9,504 nt of DNA, taken from Microbacteriaceae bacterium. Lineage in GTDB: Bacteria > Actinomycetota > Actinomycetes > Actinomycetales > Microbacteriaceae. Of the stretch, positions 1-7,900 are shown one piece after another. The stretch lies in contig JAODLU010000129.1 in NCBI GenBank assembly GCA_025464125.1, positions 1 to 9,504 of the forward strand. Reading direction: 5' to 3'. A program made the translations under genes and the position numbers. The number at the start of each line of letters is the position of its first letter. Positions within the stretch are counted from its first letter, which is position 1. The notes beneath the pieces were generated by a model. The model was not told the DNA's origin and ran no database searches. It saw nothing but the letters and a program-made list of their open reading frames with translations.

Positions 1-163
1 GCAGTGGGTGCGGCTCAAACAGCACTGCGGGAGCCGTCGAGGTCTTCGCTCGTGCAGCTTTCGGCGAGCCGACTGCCCTGCCGCACTCGCCGCAGAACAT
101 GGCCCCGACGGGAAGCTCGGCGCCGCAACCGGCGCAGGTGAGAACATCCATTTTGCCGACCAT
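1..163 (-). CDS. Zinc-ribbon protein, N-terminal fragment (runs off the left edge)
   Basis: An open frame of 54 codons begins with ATG at 163 and is still open at the window edge. It shows a compact zinc ribbon: CAGC at residues 10-13 and CGEC at 24-27, so two CxxC knuckles 10 residues apart that would bind one Zn ion. A Ser/Ala/Lys-rich stretch follows. The start is 4 nt after the stop of the transglutaminase-like gene, so it is very probably co-transcribed and coupled to it. An in-frame ATG at 151 (protein starting MDVLTCAGCG) is an alternative start; the AAGGA at 165-169 is too close to the first ATG and rather far from the second. In actinobacterial operons of this type, a zinc ribbon at this place is often the head of an FHA- or RDD-domain protein, but that part lies outside the window. 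The zinc ribbon is well supported; the overall function is not known. Confidence 0.75.
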   Translation of the reverse strand, partial: MVGKMDVLTCAGCGAELPVGAMFCGECGRAVGSPKAARAKTSTAPAVLFEPHPL

Positions 164-164
164 A

Positions 165-169
165 TCCTT
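165..169 (-). promoter_or_regulatory. Putative Shine-Dalgarno AAGGA overlapping the upstream stop codon
   Basis: On the minus strand the junction reads TAAGGATATG. The TAA stops the transglutaminase-like gene, and its last two bases form part of AAGGA. Spacing is only 1 nt to the ATG at 163 and 13 nt to the ATG at 151, both outside the usual 5-9 nt. The motif therefore does not settle the start. Reinitiation by ribosomes ending the upstream gene is the more likely route. Confidence 0.4.
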
Positions 170-2513
170 AGCGCGAGAAGAACTTGCTGAAACTATAACC
201 ACCGAGCGAGCGCAGGGAGATTGCGGCCCTGATGCGCTGCCACCTCGTGCGCCCGGTGTCCAGGCCGGCGACGAGATCGTGTACTGAGCGCCACACGAGG
301 TCAGCCTGCTCCGGTTCCGGTTCGGCGGGAGCGAAGACCGCACGATCGGCGATTGAGGCAAGAACGAGAGACTGCATGCCGCCGACTGTCGCGGCCACCT
401 CGGTGCGGGTTGCGGATGCGGGCGGCTCGAACCCGCGGTCGAGAATCGAGTCTTCGAACTCCTCCCACCCACCGCTGATGCGCAGAAGAGGGGTGGACGA
501 CGTGCGACGCAGTCGCCTCCGCCGGAGCTTCGCGGCGACGACAGCGAGGAAAGGTGCCAGCACGATGGCTACGGCGAGCAGTACCCACCCGACGACGCTC
601 AGTACCGCCAAAAAGATCGCGAGGAACGGGTCGAGCGCGGCCGGGTTGTCGCGGGTGCTGTCTGGTGGCACCTGGCCGTTCGTGGCCTGGGGCTCCTCAA
701 CCGGTGGCTGCACTGGCGACTGCGGCCGCGCGATGGTGGTCGGATCCTGCGGCTGTTCCTGCGGGATATCGCGAACCGCGGGGTTCGGGTCGACAGTCAC
801 CCAGCCGTACTGGGCGGTGTCGACTTCGATCCAGGCCGAAACATCCGATCCTGTGATCGTCGTAGCGCCCCCTGCGGCGATGACGGCTGGCGCGAAACCG
901 AACACCACCCGTGCCGGGAAGCCGAGCTGGCGTGCCATCAGTGCGGCGGTGACTGCGTACTGTTCCTGGTCGCCGATCATGCGCTGGTCGGTGAGTAACT
1001 CGGTGATGCGGTCAGCAGCGTGGCCGGAACGGCTCGCCGGCTCCGTGGCCGAGACCCCGTGGCTGATGTAGCCCTTCTCCTTGAGCGCGGCCACCATCGC
1101 CGCCAGCTGCTGGCCAGGACTCGTGATGCCGCGCACCCAGTCGTCGAGCGAACTCGCGAGCTGGTCTGGCAGCACCCCGACTCTCGGCACTTCGGCGGTG
1201 CCTGGGCGCAGGCTGTCGAGAGATGTTGGCTGGATGGGTTCAACTGCGGTGAGCGTGTAGCTGTCCCCACGGGCAAGGGGTCGCACGACCGCAGCTGTGC
1301 CGCTGGTGTCGTTGTAGTAGAACGCGCCACGCAGGTCGGTACCGTCTGCCCCGCCGAAGTCCACGCTCTCGAACTTGCCGGCAGTGGGAAGCCAAACGCC
1401 CTGGTACCCATCAACAGTGACCTGCAGCCTGACCTGCTGGCCCCGCACTGAGGACTGGTCGAAGGTGAACGGCACCCGTGTGAACGAGCCGGACTCGCTG
1501 GCGATCGCGCCGCTGCCGACCGAGTAGACGATGCCGTCGTAGGTGTCGAGGGTCGCCACCCGGATCCGGCCTCCCTCTGGCAGTCCGGTCACGGTGAGCA
1601 TCGCTGAGTCGGCCGCCGCTGGCAGCTCGTATTTGCGGAATCCACTGAGAGGACTCGGATACGACCGTGGATCGAACGGCTGCACGATCGATGACCTGAG
1701 AACCTGGCGTTCATGGGTCGGTGGAAGCACGAGTGTTGTTGCGACGGCGGCAGCCACCGCGATGACCATGATCAGTGCTGCGCTGGCGAGGGTGCGAAAC
1801 CCGGGGAATCCGCGCTCACGCACGGTTTCGAGCGGGCGACCGTCGGCATCCGCTGCCTGGGCTGCGAGCAGCCTGATGGACTGGCTGCGTCGACGCCAGC
1901 GCCACCACACCAGCCAGAGGAGAACTGCCGCAAGCAGGCCGAGCGCAGTCTGCAGTGGCCAGGTCGCTGTTGTCGAACCGAACATCGTCGCGACGATGAA
2001 CAAGGCGATCGGGGCAAAGACGGCGAGCTCGCCCCGTCGAACCCTGAGGGCAACTGATGTGCCGAGCACGGTTGTGCCGAGTACAAGCACCATTGCCGGC
2101 ACGAGCAGGGCCTGGTAGCTGCCTACGGGAAGTGTGATCGTGAGCAGCTGCTTCCATGACAGGGCGGTTGCGGTTGCGAGATCGAGCAGGCCGGATGCTG
2201 TCGGCAGCACGCCGAACATGGCGCGCGATGGTATCGCGAGAGGAACCGCCGAGAGAGCATACGTCGCGATCGTCACCAGCAGCACTAACCACGCTGGCCA
2301 GCGGAAGATGGCGCCGAGCGATGCGATTGCCGTGCCGAGCAACGCCGCGACGACGACGAGCACCACCAACTGCGTGCTCTGGTAAATCGGCCAGAGCGCA
2401 GTTGCCGCGATGCCCGTGGTCAGCCAGAGGAAGGCAATGTTCGGCAGCACCAGCCCCGGTGCTGGGGCCGTGACGGGTGTTGTGAGGCTCGACCCGATCG
2501 TCGCCGTACTCAT
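168..2513 (-). CDS. TgpA-like membrane protein with a catalytically degenerate transglutaminase-like domain
   Basis: This 781-residue polytopic protein has the architecture of the TgpA/DUF3488 transglutaminase-like family. Six hydrophobic helices (about 21-44, 47-69, 73-95, 133-157, 162-179, 185-205) are followed by a basic cytoplasmic loop (WRWRRR, 204-209), a seventh helix (241-263) and an extracytoplasmic region (264-626). A last helix (about 629-660), an Arg-rich stop-transfer (RRRRLRR) and a 110-120 residue cytoplasmic tail complete it. Basic residues at 70-72 and 157-160 fit positive-inside. The transglutaminase core is recognisable at about 497-580: GHAADRI, GDQEQYA, GFPARVVFGF, SAWIEV, WVTVDPNP. 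Gln516 sits where family members have the nucleophilic Cys and Ser559 where they have His; Asp575 is kept. The protein has no cysteine at all. A Pro/Gln-rich linker (583-625) joins the core to the last helix. The ATG at 2513 is chosen because it overlaps the DUF58 stop (ATGA); the longer frame, to 2702, would lie inside DUF58. Probably structural or binding rather than enzymatic. Confidence 0.9.
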   Translation of the reverse strand: MSTATIGSSLTTPVTAPAPGLVLPNIAFLWLTTGIAATALWPIYQSTQLVVLVVVAALLGTAIASLGAIFRWPAWLVLLVTIATYALSAVPLAIPSRAMFGVLPTASGLLDLATATALSWKQLLTITLPVGSYQALLVPAMVLVLGTTVLGTSVALRVRRGELAVFAPIALFIVATMFGSTTATWPLQTALGLLAAVLLWLVWWRWRRRSQSIRLLAAQAADADGRPLETVRERGFPGFRTLASAALIMVIAVAAAVATTLVLPPTHERQVLRSSIVQPFDPRSYPSPLSGFRKYELPAAADSAMLTVTGLPEGGRIRVATLDTYDGIVYSVGSGAIASESGSFTRVPFTFDQSSVRGQQVRLQVTVDGYQGVWLPTAGKFESVDFGGADGTDLRGAFYYNDTSGTAAVVRPLARGDSYTLTAVEPIQPTSLDSLRPGTAEVPRVGVLPDQLASSLDDWVRGITSPGQQLAAMVAALKEKGYISHGVSATEPASRSGHAADRITELLTDQRMIGDQEQYAVTAALMARQLGFPARVVFGFAPAVIAAGGATTITGSDVSAWIEVDTAQYGWVTVDPNPAVRDIPQEQPQDPTTIARPQSPVQPPVEEPQATNGQVPPDSTRDNPAALDPFLAIFLAVLSVVGWVLLAVAIVLAPFLAVVAAKLRRRRLRRTSSTPLLRISGGWEEFEDSILDRGFEPPASATRTEVAATVGGMQSLVLASIADRAVFAPAEPEPEQADLVWRSVHDLVAGLDTGRTRWQRIRAAISLRSLGGYSFSKFFSR
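2510..2513 (-). promoter_or_regulatory. ATGA stop/start overlap coupling DUF58 to the TgpA-like gene
   Basis: The minus strand reads ATGA here: ATG (2513-2511) starts the TgpA-like protein and TGA (2512-2510) ends DUF58. The sequence just upstream is GC-rich (GGCGGCGGCAGC) without a clear Shine-Dalgarno, so translation probably depends on reinitiation. This junction also fixes the start of the TgpA-like gene. Confidence 0.8.
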
Positions 2514-3934
2514 GCTGCCGCCGCCCGCGCGAGGGACTTTTGGAGATCTTCGAGATAACCGATGGTGAGCACACTGAGCCCGGACACCCGGCGCAGGCCC
2601 GGCACTGTCTCCGGGTCGCAGACAACTGCGATCACCTCGACCCCTATGGGGAACTTCGTCGAGGCTGCGCGCAATTCGTTCGGAGTGGTGAGAGAGCCGC
2701 ACACGAGGAATGCGACAGAGATGCCCGCCACCTCATCGGCCGCCACCCTGGCGACATCGATGATGCTGATCGACGATTCCGCGTGTTCCACGACCGCGAG
2801 GTCATCGAGCAGCCTGGTTCGTGTGAGCGTGTTGAGGTGCCGCACAGCGAGCACCTTCTGCTTCGCGAAATCGGGGGTCTTCTCGCTCACGACAACCGAC
2901 ACGTTCCTTGCATCGCGAATCGCCCTGGCACCGAGTGACCCCGCGACACTCACCGCCATCTCGAATTCGTCCTGGGTCGAGTAGTTGGCTGTCGCCAGGC
3001 TGAGCGCGATGACCAGGTGGCTGCGCCGCGTTTCCTCGAACTGCCGCACCATGTACGTGCCGGTTTTCGCCGTGCTCTTCCAGTGGATGTAGCGGCGCTC
3101 GTCACCCGGCATGTATTCGCGCAGCGCGTGGAATGAGACATCGCTGTTCGAGATATCGCGGGTCGGATTGCCTTCGAGGTCGCGGATGAAACCCGTGCTC
3201 GTGCTCGGGATGCCGATGGTTCGTGGGTGGATGAACAGCTCAGCGGTTCCGGTCCAGACAAGTTCCCGCCGCACGAGGCCGACCGGGTCGGCTCGCACCG
3301 TGCGCACTGGACCAACCCCGATCACGCCGCGCCTCACAGTCGGCACCACGAACTCGTGCTCGAATGCCTCGCCCCGCGGAAGGCTCGGCAGTGCCAGCTC
3401 AGCGAGCCCCGCACCCACCGGCACCTCGACCTTCACCCCGAGGAGGCGCCTGCGGGTGGGATTCGTGACCGACACGATGCCAGTTGCCCTGTCCCCGACA
3501 ACCACCCTGCTGTGCGGCACGCTCAGGGCGATGGTGAACGATGAGCGACCGATGAGGTAGATCGCGGCAACCACGATCAGCACGGCTCCCGCGAACCCGA
3601 CAGCGACGAGCTCTATCCAGCCGAATCGATAGCCGGCGATGAGAGCCACGGGAACCACGACCAGCATCACCCACCCGAGTGGCGTGATGACCGTTGAGGC
3701 GCGGCCGAGCCACCGCCCGAGCACAGCGGCGATCGCCCGGGTGGCTCTCACCAGGGTGATGATCGAGTCGGCAAGGAAGCCGGTGCGGTCGCCCACGATT
3801 CTGGTGCGGGCATTGGTCAGCCCGGTGGTGGCTCCAATCGACGACGTGTCGAACCGGGCACCCCGGGTTGTCGATGCCTGTAAAGCAGGGCGGGAGGCAC
3901 CGCGGGAACGCGAGGAGTCGGGGCTCCGGCTCAC
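2510..3934 (-). CDS. DUF58-domain membrane-anchored protein (partner of the MoxR ATPase)
   Basis: This 474-residue protein has a Ser/Thr/Arg-rich cytoplasmic N-terminal segment (1-80), then a two-helix membrane hairpin (about 86-103 and 107-128). A beta-rich domain (about 132-240) follows, and then the DUF58 signature with DVSFHALREYMPGDERR at 265-281 and IHWKSTAKTG at 283-292. The last part (305-460) has alternating strands and helices and fits the von Willebrand factor A-like fold seen in many DUF58 proteins. The expected DxSxS metal site after the first strand reads IALSLATANYS (309-319), with no Asp, so metal binding there is doubtful. The start is GTG at 3934, overlapping the MoxR stop as GTGA; a MoxR-DUF58 pair of this kind is a very common bacterial gene arrangement. 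By analogy with MoxR/VWA pairs such as RavA-ViaA, it may act as adaptor for the ATPase, here tethered to the inner face of the membrane. That role is inferred. Confidence 0.92.
   Translation of the reverse strand: MSRSPDSSRSRGASRPALQASTTRGARFDTSSIGATTGLTNARTRIVGDRTGFLADSIITLVRATRAIAAVLGRWLGRASTVITPLGWVMLVVVPVALIAGYRFGWIELVAVGFAGAVLIVVAAIYLIGRSSFTIALSVPHSRVVVGDRATGIVSVTNPTRRRLLGVKVEVPVGAGLAELALPSLPRGEAFEHEFVVPTVRRGVIGVGPVRTVRADPVGLVRRELVWTGTAELFIHPRTIGIPSTSTGFIRDLEGNPTRDISNSDVSFHALREYMPGDERRYIHWKSTAKTGTYMVRQFEETRRSHLVIALSLATANYSTQDEFEMAVSVAGSLGARAIRDARNVSVVVSEKTPDFAKQKVLAVRHLNTLTRTRLLDDLAVVEHAESSISIIDVARVAADEVAGISVAFLVCGSLTTPNELRAASTKFPIGVEVIAVVCDPETVPGLRRVSGLSVLTIGYLEDLQKSLARAAAA
3931..3934 (-). 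promoter_or_regulatory. GTGA stop/start overlap coupling MoxR to DUF58
   Basis: The minus strand reads GTGA: GTG (3934-3932) starts DUF58 and TGA (3933-3931) ends MoxR. Only a weak AGG (in GACAGGCAAGCG) lies upstream, so coupled translation is likely, keeping the two partner proteins in ratio. It also explains the non-ATG start. Confidence 0.8.
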
Positions 3935-4902
3935 ACCGCTTGCCTGTCGCTCGGCGGAGGGGTCTCGATGAGCAGCTGGCTGATCACGCTGGAACTCGTC
4001 ACACCGTCGAATTCGGCCTCAGGGTCAAGGATCAGCCTGTGGGCCAGCACCGGTTCCGCCAGCGACTTCACGTCATCCGGAATCACGTAGTGGCGCCCGT
4101 TCGCCGCCGCGAGCGTCTTCGAGGTGCGGATCAGGGCGAGTGCGCCGCGCACACTCGCACCGAGGCGCACCTCGGTGGCTGTACGAGTCGATTCGACCAG
4201 CCGCGAGACATAGTCGTTGATCGAGGCGTCGACATGCACGGTTCTCGCCAGTGCGGCCATCTCGACCACGGCATCCGCTTCGGCTATGGACGCAACCACA
4301 GTCTCGTGGGCCCTCGTGCCAGCACCCTCGAGAATGCGAACTGTCGATGCGTGGTCGGGGTAGCCGATCGAGGTCTTCATGATGAACCGGTCGAGCTGTG
4401 CCTCTGGCAGGCGGTATGTGCCTGCCTGCTCGATGGGGTTTTGCGTTGCGATGACCATGAACGGTTCGCCAACCGGGTGCGTGACACCGTCCACTGTCAC
4501 CTGGCCTTCTTCCATCACCTCGAGCAGCGCGGCCTGGGTCTTCGGGCTTGCGCGGTTGATCTCGTCGGCGAGCACGATATTGGCGAAGATGGGGCCTCGG
4601 TGGAAGGCGAATTCCGCAGAGCCCTGGTCGTAGATGCTCACGCCGGTGATGTCACCTGGCAGCAGGTCGGGGGTGAACTGGATGCGGTTGGTCGTGCCCT
4701 TGACGCTCTGCGCCATCGCACGTGCAAGCGATGTCTTGCCGGTGCCGGGAAAGTCTTCGAGCAGCAGGTGACCTTCGCTGAGCAGTGCGGTGAACGACAG
4801 TTTGACTACGAAGGTCTTGCCGAGCAGCACCTGGTCGACGTTGGCAACCAGCCGGTTGAAGATGTCGGAGAACCAGGTCGCCTGCTCCTGCGTCATCGTC
4901 AT
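3931..4902 (-). CDS. MoxR-family AAA+ ATPase
   Basis: A complete 323-residue cytoplasmic protein, normal length for the family. Visible motifs in order: GHLLLEDFPGTGKTSLAR (44-61) with the Walker A loop PGTGKT at 52-57; FTPDLLPGDITG (76-87), typical of MoxR; Walker B VLADEINR (110-117) with Asp113 and Glu114; sensor 1 in IATQNPIEQAGTYRLPEAQLDRF (151-173, Asn155); sensor 2 region LGASVRG (247-253, Arg252). All nucleotide-handling residues are present, so it should be an active ATPase. MoxR proteins act as chaperone-like ATPases that remodel or activate protein partners. It is followed by an overlapping DUF58 gene and preceded by a 51-nt gap after the giant Ig/FN3 protein. The ATG at 4902 is preferred over the ATG two codons later because GAGAGG lies 7 nt upstream. 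The target protein is not revealed; the neighbouring envelope proteins are the obvious candidates. Confidence 0.97.
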   Translation of the reverse strand: MTMTQEQATWFSDIFNRLVANVDQVLLGKTFVVKLSFTALLSEGHLLLEDFPGTGKTSLARAMAQSVKGTTNRIQFTPDLLPGDITGVSIYDQGSAEFAFHRGPIFANIVLADEINRASPKTQAALLEVMEEGQVTVDGVTHPVGEPFMVIATQNPIEQAGTYRLPEAQLDRFIMKTSIGYPDHASTVRILEGAGTRAHETVVASIAEADAVVEMAALARTVHVDASINDYVSRLVESTRTATEVRLGASVRGALALIRTSKTLAAANGRHYVIPDDVKSLAEPVLAHRLILDPEAEFDGVTSSSVISQLLIETPPPSDRQAV

Positions 4903-4953
4903 GCTGGTACCTCTCGTTGGAACAGGGCCCCAGGTTCATAGACAACCGACTGC
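4903..4953 (-). other. 51-nt gap between the giant Ig/FN3 gene and MoxR
   Basis: This is the only non-coding spacer of note in the window. It holds the MoxR Shine-Dalgarno and a GC-rich patch, CTGGGGCCCTG on the minus strand. I see no stem followed by a T-run, so no intrinsic terminator, and no convincing -10/-35 pair. Read-through from the giant gene into MoxR is the simplest reading, but a promoter inside the end of the giant gene cannot be excluded. Confidence 0.5.
4910..4915 (-). promoter_or_regulatory. Shine-Dalgarno GAGAGG of the MoxR gene
   Basis: On the minus strand GAGAGG is followed by 7 nt and then ATG at 4902, a near-ideal arrangement. It is the only well-placed Shine-Dalgarno in the window, which suggests MoxR is translated independently of the giant protein upstream, while the genes after it rely on overlaps. 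Confidence 0.7.
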
Positions 4954-7900
4954 TCAAGGGCGGACGTTACCATTCTGGTCGTACTTGATGTCATAGGTCT
5001 GGCCCCCGTTCGCGGTTACGCGGATGGTCAGGAGCGGATCGGAGATCAGGGGTGAGACCGAGCAGGTGCCGCCGGGGTTCGGATCCGCCGGCAGGAATCC
5101 TGCGCCGCAGGAGTATTCGACGGCGTCGTAGCCGGCCGGCGTGCTGAGCCAGGTGAACGTGCCGGCGTCGAACTGTGTCGCGCCGGCGGCGAAGCTCACA
5201 CCAGTCACGTGGGGGTCGACTGCCACGTACGCCAGCGCGATCGGCGCGGATGGCGTGGCCTGGCAGGCTGTTGCGCCATCCGAGAAGTTTCGGCACGCTC
5301 GCAGTGCGATCGTGACCGCGGCGCCGTAGGGCGCGCCGGAGATGAATCCGCCGGATGAAATGGGGTCGGGCTGCTCGGCGCCCCCATTGATGCTGTAGTA
5401 GAAGCTGTAGTCGGCCGAGAGCGTGGTGCCGCCGATCCTGACTGCAGCGAGCACCAGGTCGAAGTTCTCTCCGTGCTGGCCGGGCAGGCCGGCGTCGGCA
5501 TCTGTCACCACGGCCGGGGGCGTGTGCGCGACCACTGGTGCCGACGCGGTGCAGCCTTGGGCATTCCAGGCGAAAACGACGATCGAGTAGACCGAGTCAC
5601 TCGATGCGGAGATGGTGGCGGATGTCGCGGTGCCGTCGCCTGACGCCGGGCACGATGGCTGCGCGCCCGTGTACGCCACCGCGCGGTAATCGGTGATCGC
5701 ACGGCCGTTGTCTGCGAACGCGCCAGCCCAGTCGACGGTGATTGCGGTGTCGGTGGCGGTGGCGCTCGGCGCGCCGACAATCAGCGGTGGTCCGGCAGGG
5801 ACGCCAGTGACAATGGACGAGTTCCAGGCGGCGAGCGCGGCATATGCACCGTTGCGTGCGCTCACCGACACTGTGACTGCCTGCCCGTTCGACAGACCGC
5901 TGACGTCCACCGCGCACGAGGTCGTGCACGAAGACGGGGTGACTGTGGCCGACGCTGATCCGGCCAGCACGACATAGGAGTTCACCGGGCTTCCGCCGGC
6001 GGGGTCTGGCGTCGGAGTCCACGTGATGTGCAGGCCGCCATCGAGCGGGGTCGCCGCGAGACCAGCCGGCGCCGCGGGGATCACGTCTGACCAGATCGTG
6101 TCGCTCATCGACGCAGGATCTGACGTTCCTATGGCATTTGTCGCAGTCACCCTGAACCGCACGGCATTCGACGGGCCATTGCCCTGTGTCGTCACATCAC
6201 AAACTGTCGCGGTGCAGGCAGTCGTCGACAGCAGTTCCTGGCTCGGCGAGAACATGAGCACCTGGTACCCCGTGATCGCCGAGTTGTTCGAGTTGCCCGG
6301 ATTCCAGCGGAGGGTGATGCTCTTGTTGCCGAAGGCGCTCGCGGCCAGGTTGGCCACGGCATCCGGTCGGTCCTGCACCGAGATGCGCACAGAACCCCAG
6401 ACATAGCGGTCGGGGTCGCCTGTCGCATCGGCAACCTCGTACTGCAGGTTGGTGTCCCCCGGCAGCGCTGCGGACGAGATGTTGATGGCGAGCCGAGAAC
6501 GATCAGCGCTCGGCGTGACACTGACACCCTCAGGCAGGTTTGCCCCATCGAGGCCGCGAATGGCGACCACCTTCAGCGGCTGGCCGGGGAAGGGGTTAGT
6601 GGCTTCATCGTTGGCGAGCACGTCGACTGACGTCGACTGGCCCCTCGTGGCAATTGCACTGTCTGGAGCCGGGCGGGCCAGTGGCCTGCTTGATGCGACG
6701 ACATTGAGCTGGATTCTTCCTGACTGCCCGGCAGAGAGATCATCACGCACCGACAGCGCCAGGGAACTCGTGGTTCCCCTCTTCGCGTCTTCGTCGGCCC
6801 TGAGCACGAGTGTCTGGCCGGTGAGTGTGTAACTGAATCCGTCTGGCAGCGACCCGATAACCGCGTATGCCAGCTCCCCTACGTCATCTGGGTATGGATA
6901 GTTGGTGAGTTTCAGCAGGTCGAGCTGCTTGGACTGCGCAGGCTCGAAGTCGATGACGCCGCCGACGAAGACAGGTGGCTGGTTCTGTCGCGGGGTCACC
7001 TTGATCGGCAGCACCAGCGTCGCCTTTCGCCCATTCGGATCCGTGGCCGATGAGCCATCTGTCACCTCGAACGAGATCGACGCGGGCCCGAAATACTTGT
7101 CTGCAGAGGTGAATCTGAGTGTGTGGTCGTTCACGACCAGCGATCCGCCATCCGAGTGCGTTGCCTTGACGCTCGTGATGTCTGTGAGCCTGACCGTCTT
7201 GCCACCAGTCGCAAGCACGTAGTCATTCAGGTCGATGCGAATCTCTGCCTCGCTCGCGACCGCGAGCGCTGGTGCCCGCCTGTTGAGCTGCGGCAGCGCG
7301 TCATCGAGCCCAGGCACCCAGACGAACGCATACGACACGATCGAAGGGTCGTCGGGGTGAGCGACAGCGAATGGGATGATCTGGCTCTTGGCCAGCACTT
7401 CGACGCGGATGCGCTTGCCTGCAGTGACTGTCGCCGACGTCGAGTATCCCGGGAGCAGGGACACCTTGAGGGCGCTGACCTCGCCGTCGGCGAAGAAAAC
7501 GTTCTGCAGCACATTCACGTTGACACTCTGCTGCCCGAGGACGTCGGTGAGCGTCAACACAGTGTCATCGGCGATCGGGTACGCGCGCTGGGCGTTCGGG
7601 TCGACGACGACGGTGATGAAGTTGGAGCTGGTGCCGCCGAACTCGTTTTCGATCGTGTACACCAGTCCGTAGCGACCGGGCGCCCGCGGCGGTGTCACCT
7701 TGACCACGTCGCCGACGATCGTCGCCTTGATGTCCCTGGTGTTCGGCTCGACCTTTGTCACCTTGAGGGTGCCGCCGTCTGGGTCTGAATCATTGGCGAG
7801 CACCTGAACGGAGACCGTGCCACCCGGCCTGATGGTCGCCTCGTCCTCGATCGCGACAGGGTTTCTCGCGCCGTCATGCTTGGGGCTGATGCCGACACGA

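Noticed and set aside
232..1071. A 279-codon plus-strand open frame opposite the TgpA-like gene, and similar plus-strand frames throughout the window
   Set aside because: They have low-complexity Ser/Arg/Ala/Pro composition, no motifs and no ribosome binding sites, and are complementary to well-supported genes.
168..2513. Possibility that the TgpA-like gene is a pseudogene because its triad is lost
   Set aside because: The frame is intact over 781 codons, topology and motifs around the active site are well kept, and the gene is coupled on both sides. This fits selection for a non-enzymatic role.
2514..2702. A longer N-terminus (63 extra residues) for the TgpA-like protein
   Set aside because: It would overlap DUF58 by about 190 nt, its sequence is basic and motif-free, and the ATGA junction at 2513 offers a standard coupled start just before the first membrane region.
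4921..4940. GC-rich GGGGCCC patch in the 51-nt gap as a transcription terminator
   Set aside because: The arms pair only over a few bases and no T-run follows on the minus strand.
3868..4941. A 357-codon open frame on the plus strand opposite MoxR
   Set aside because: It lies wholly antisense to a MoxR gene with every expected motif. Its protein is rich in Arg, His, Cys and Gly without domains, as expected from reading high-GC codons on the wrong strand.
6620..6639. Tandem 10-bp direct repeat ACGTCGACTG inside the giant gene
   Set aside because: It is only two copies, is not a multiple of three, and falls on the conserved SVDVLAND coding motif built from GTC/GAC codons. Chance plus codon bias explains it.
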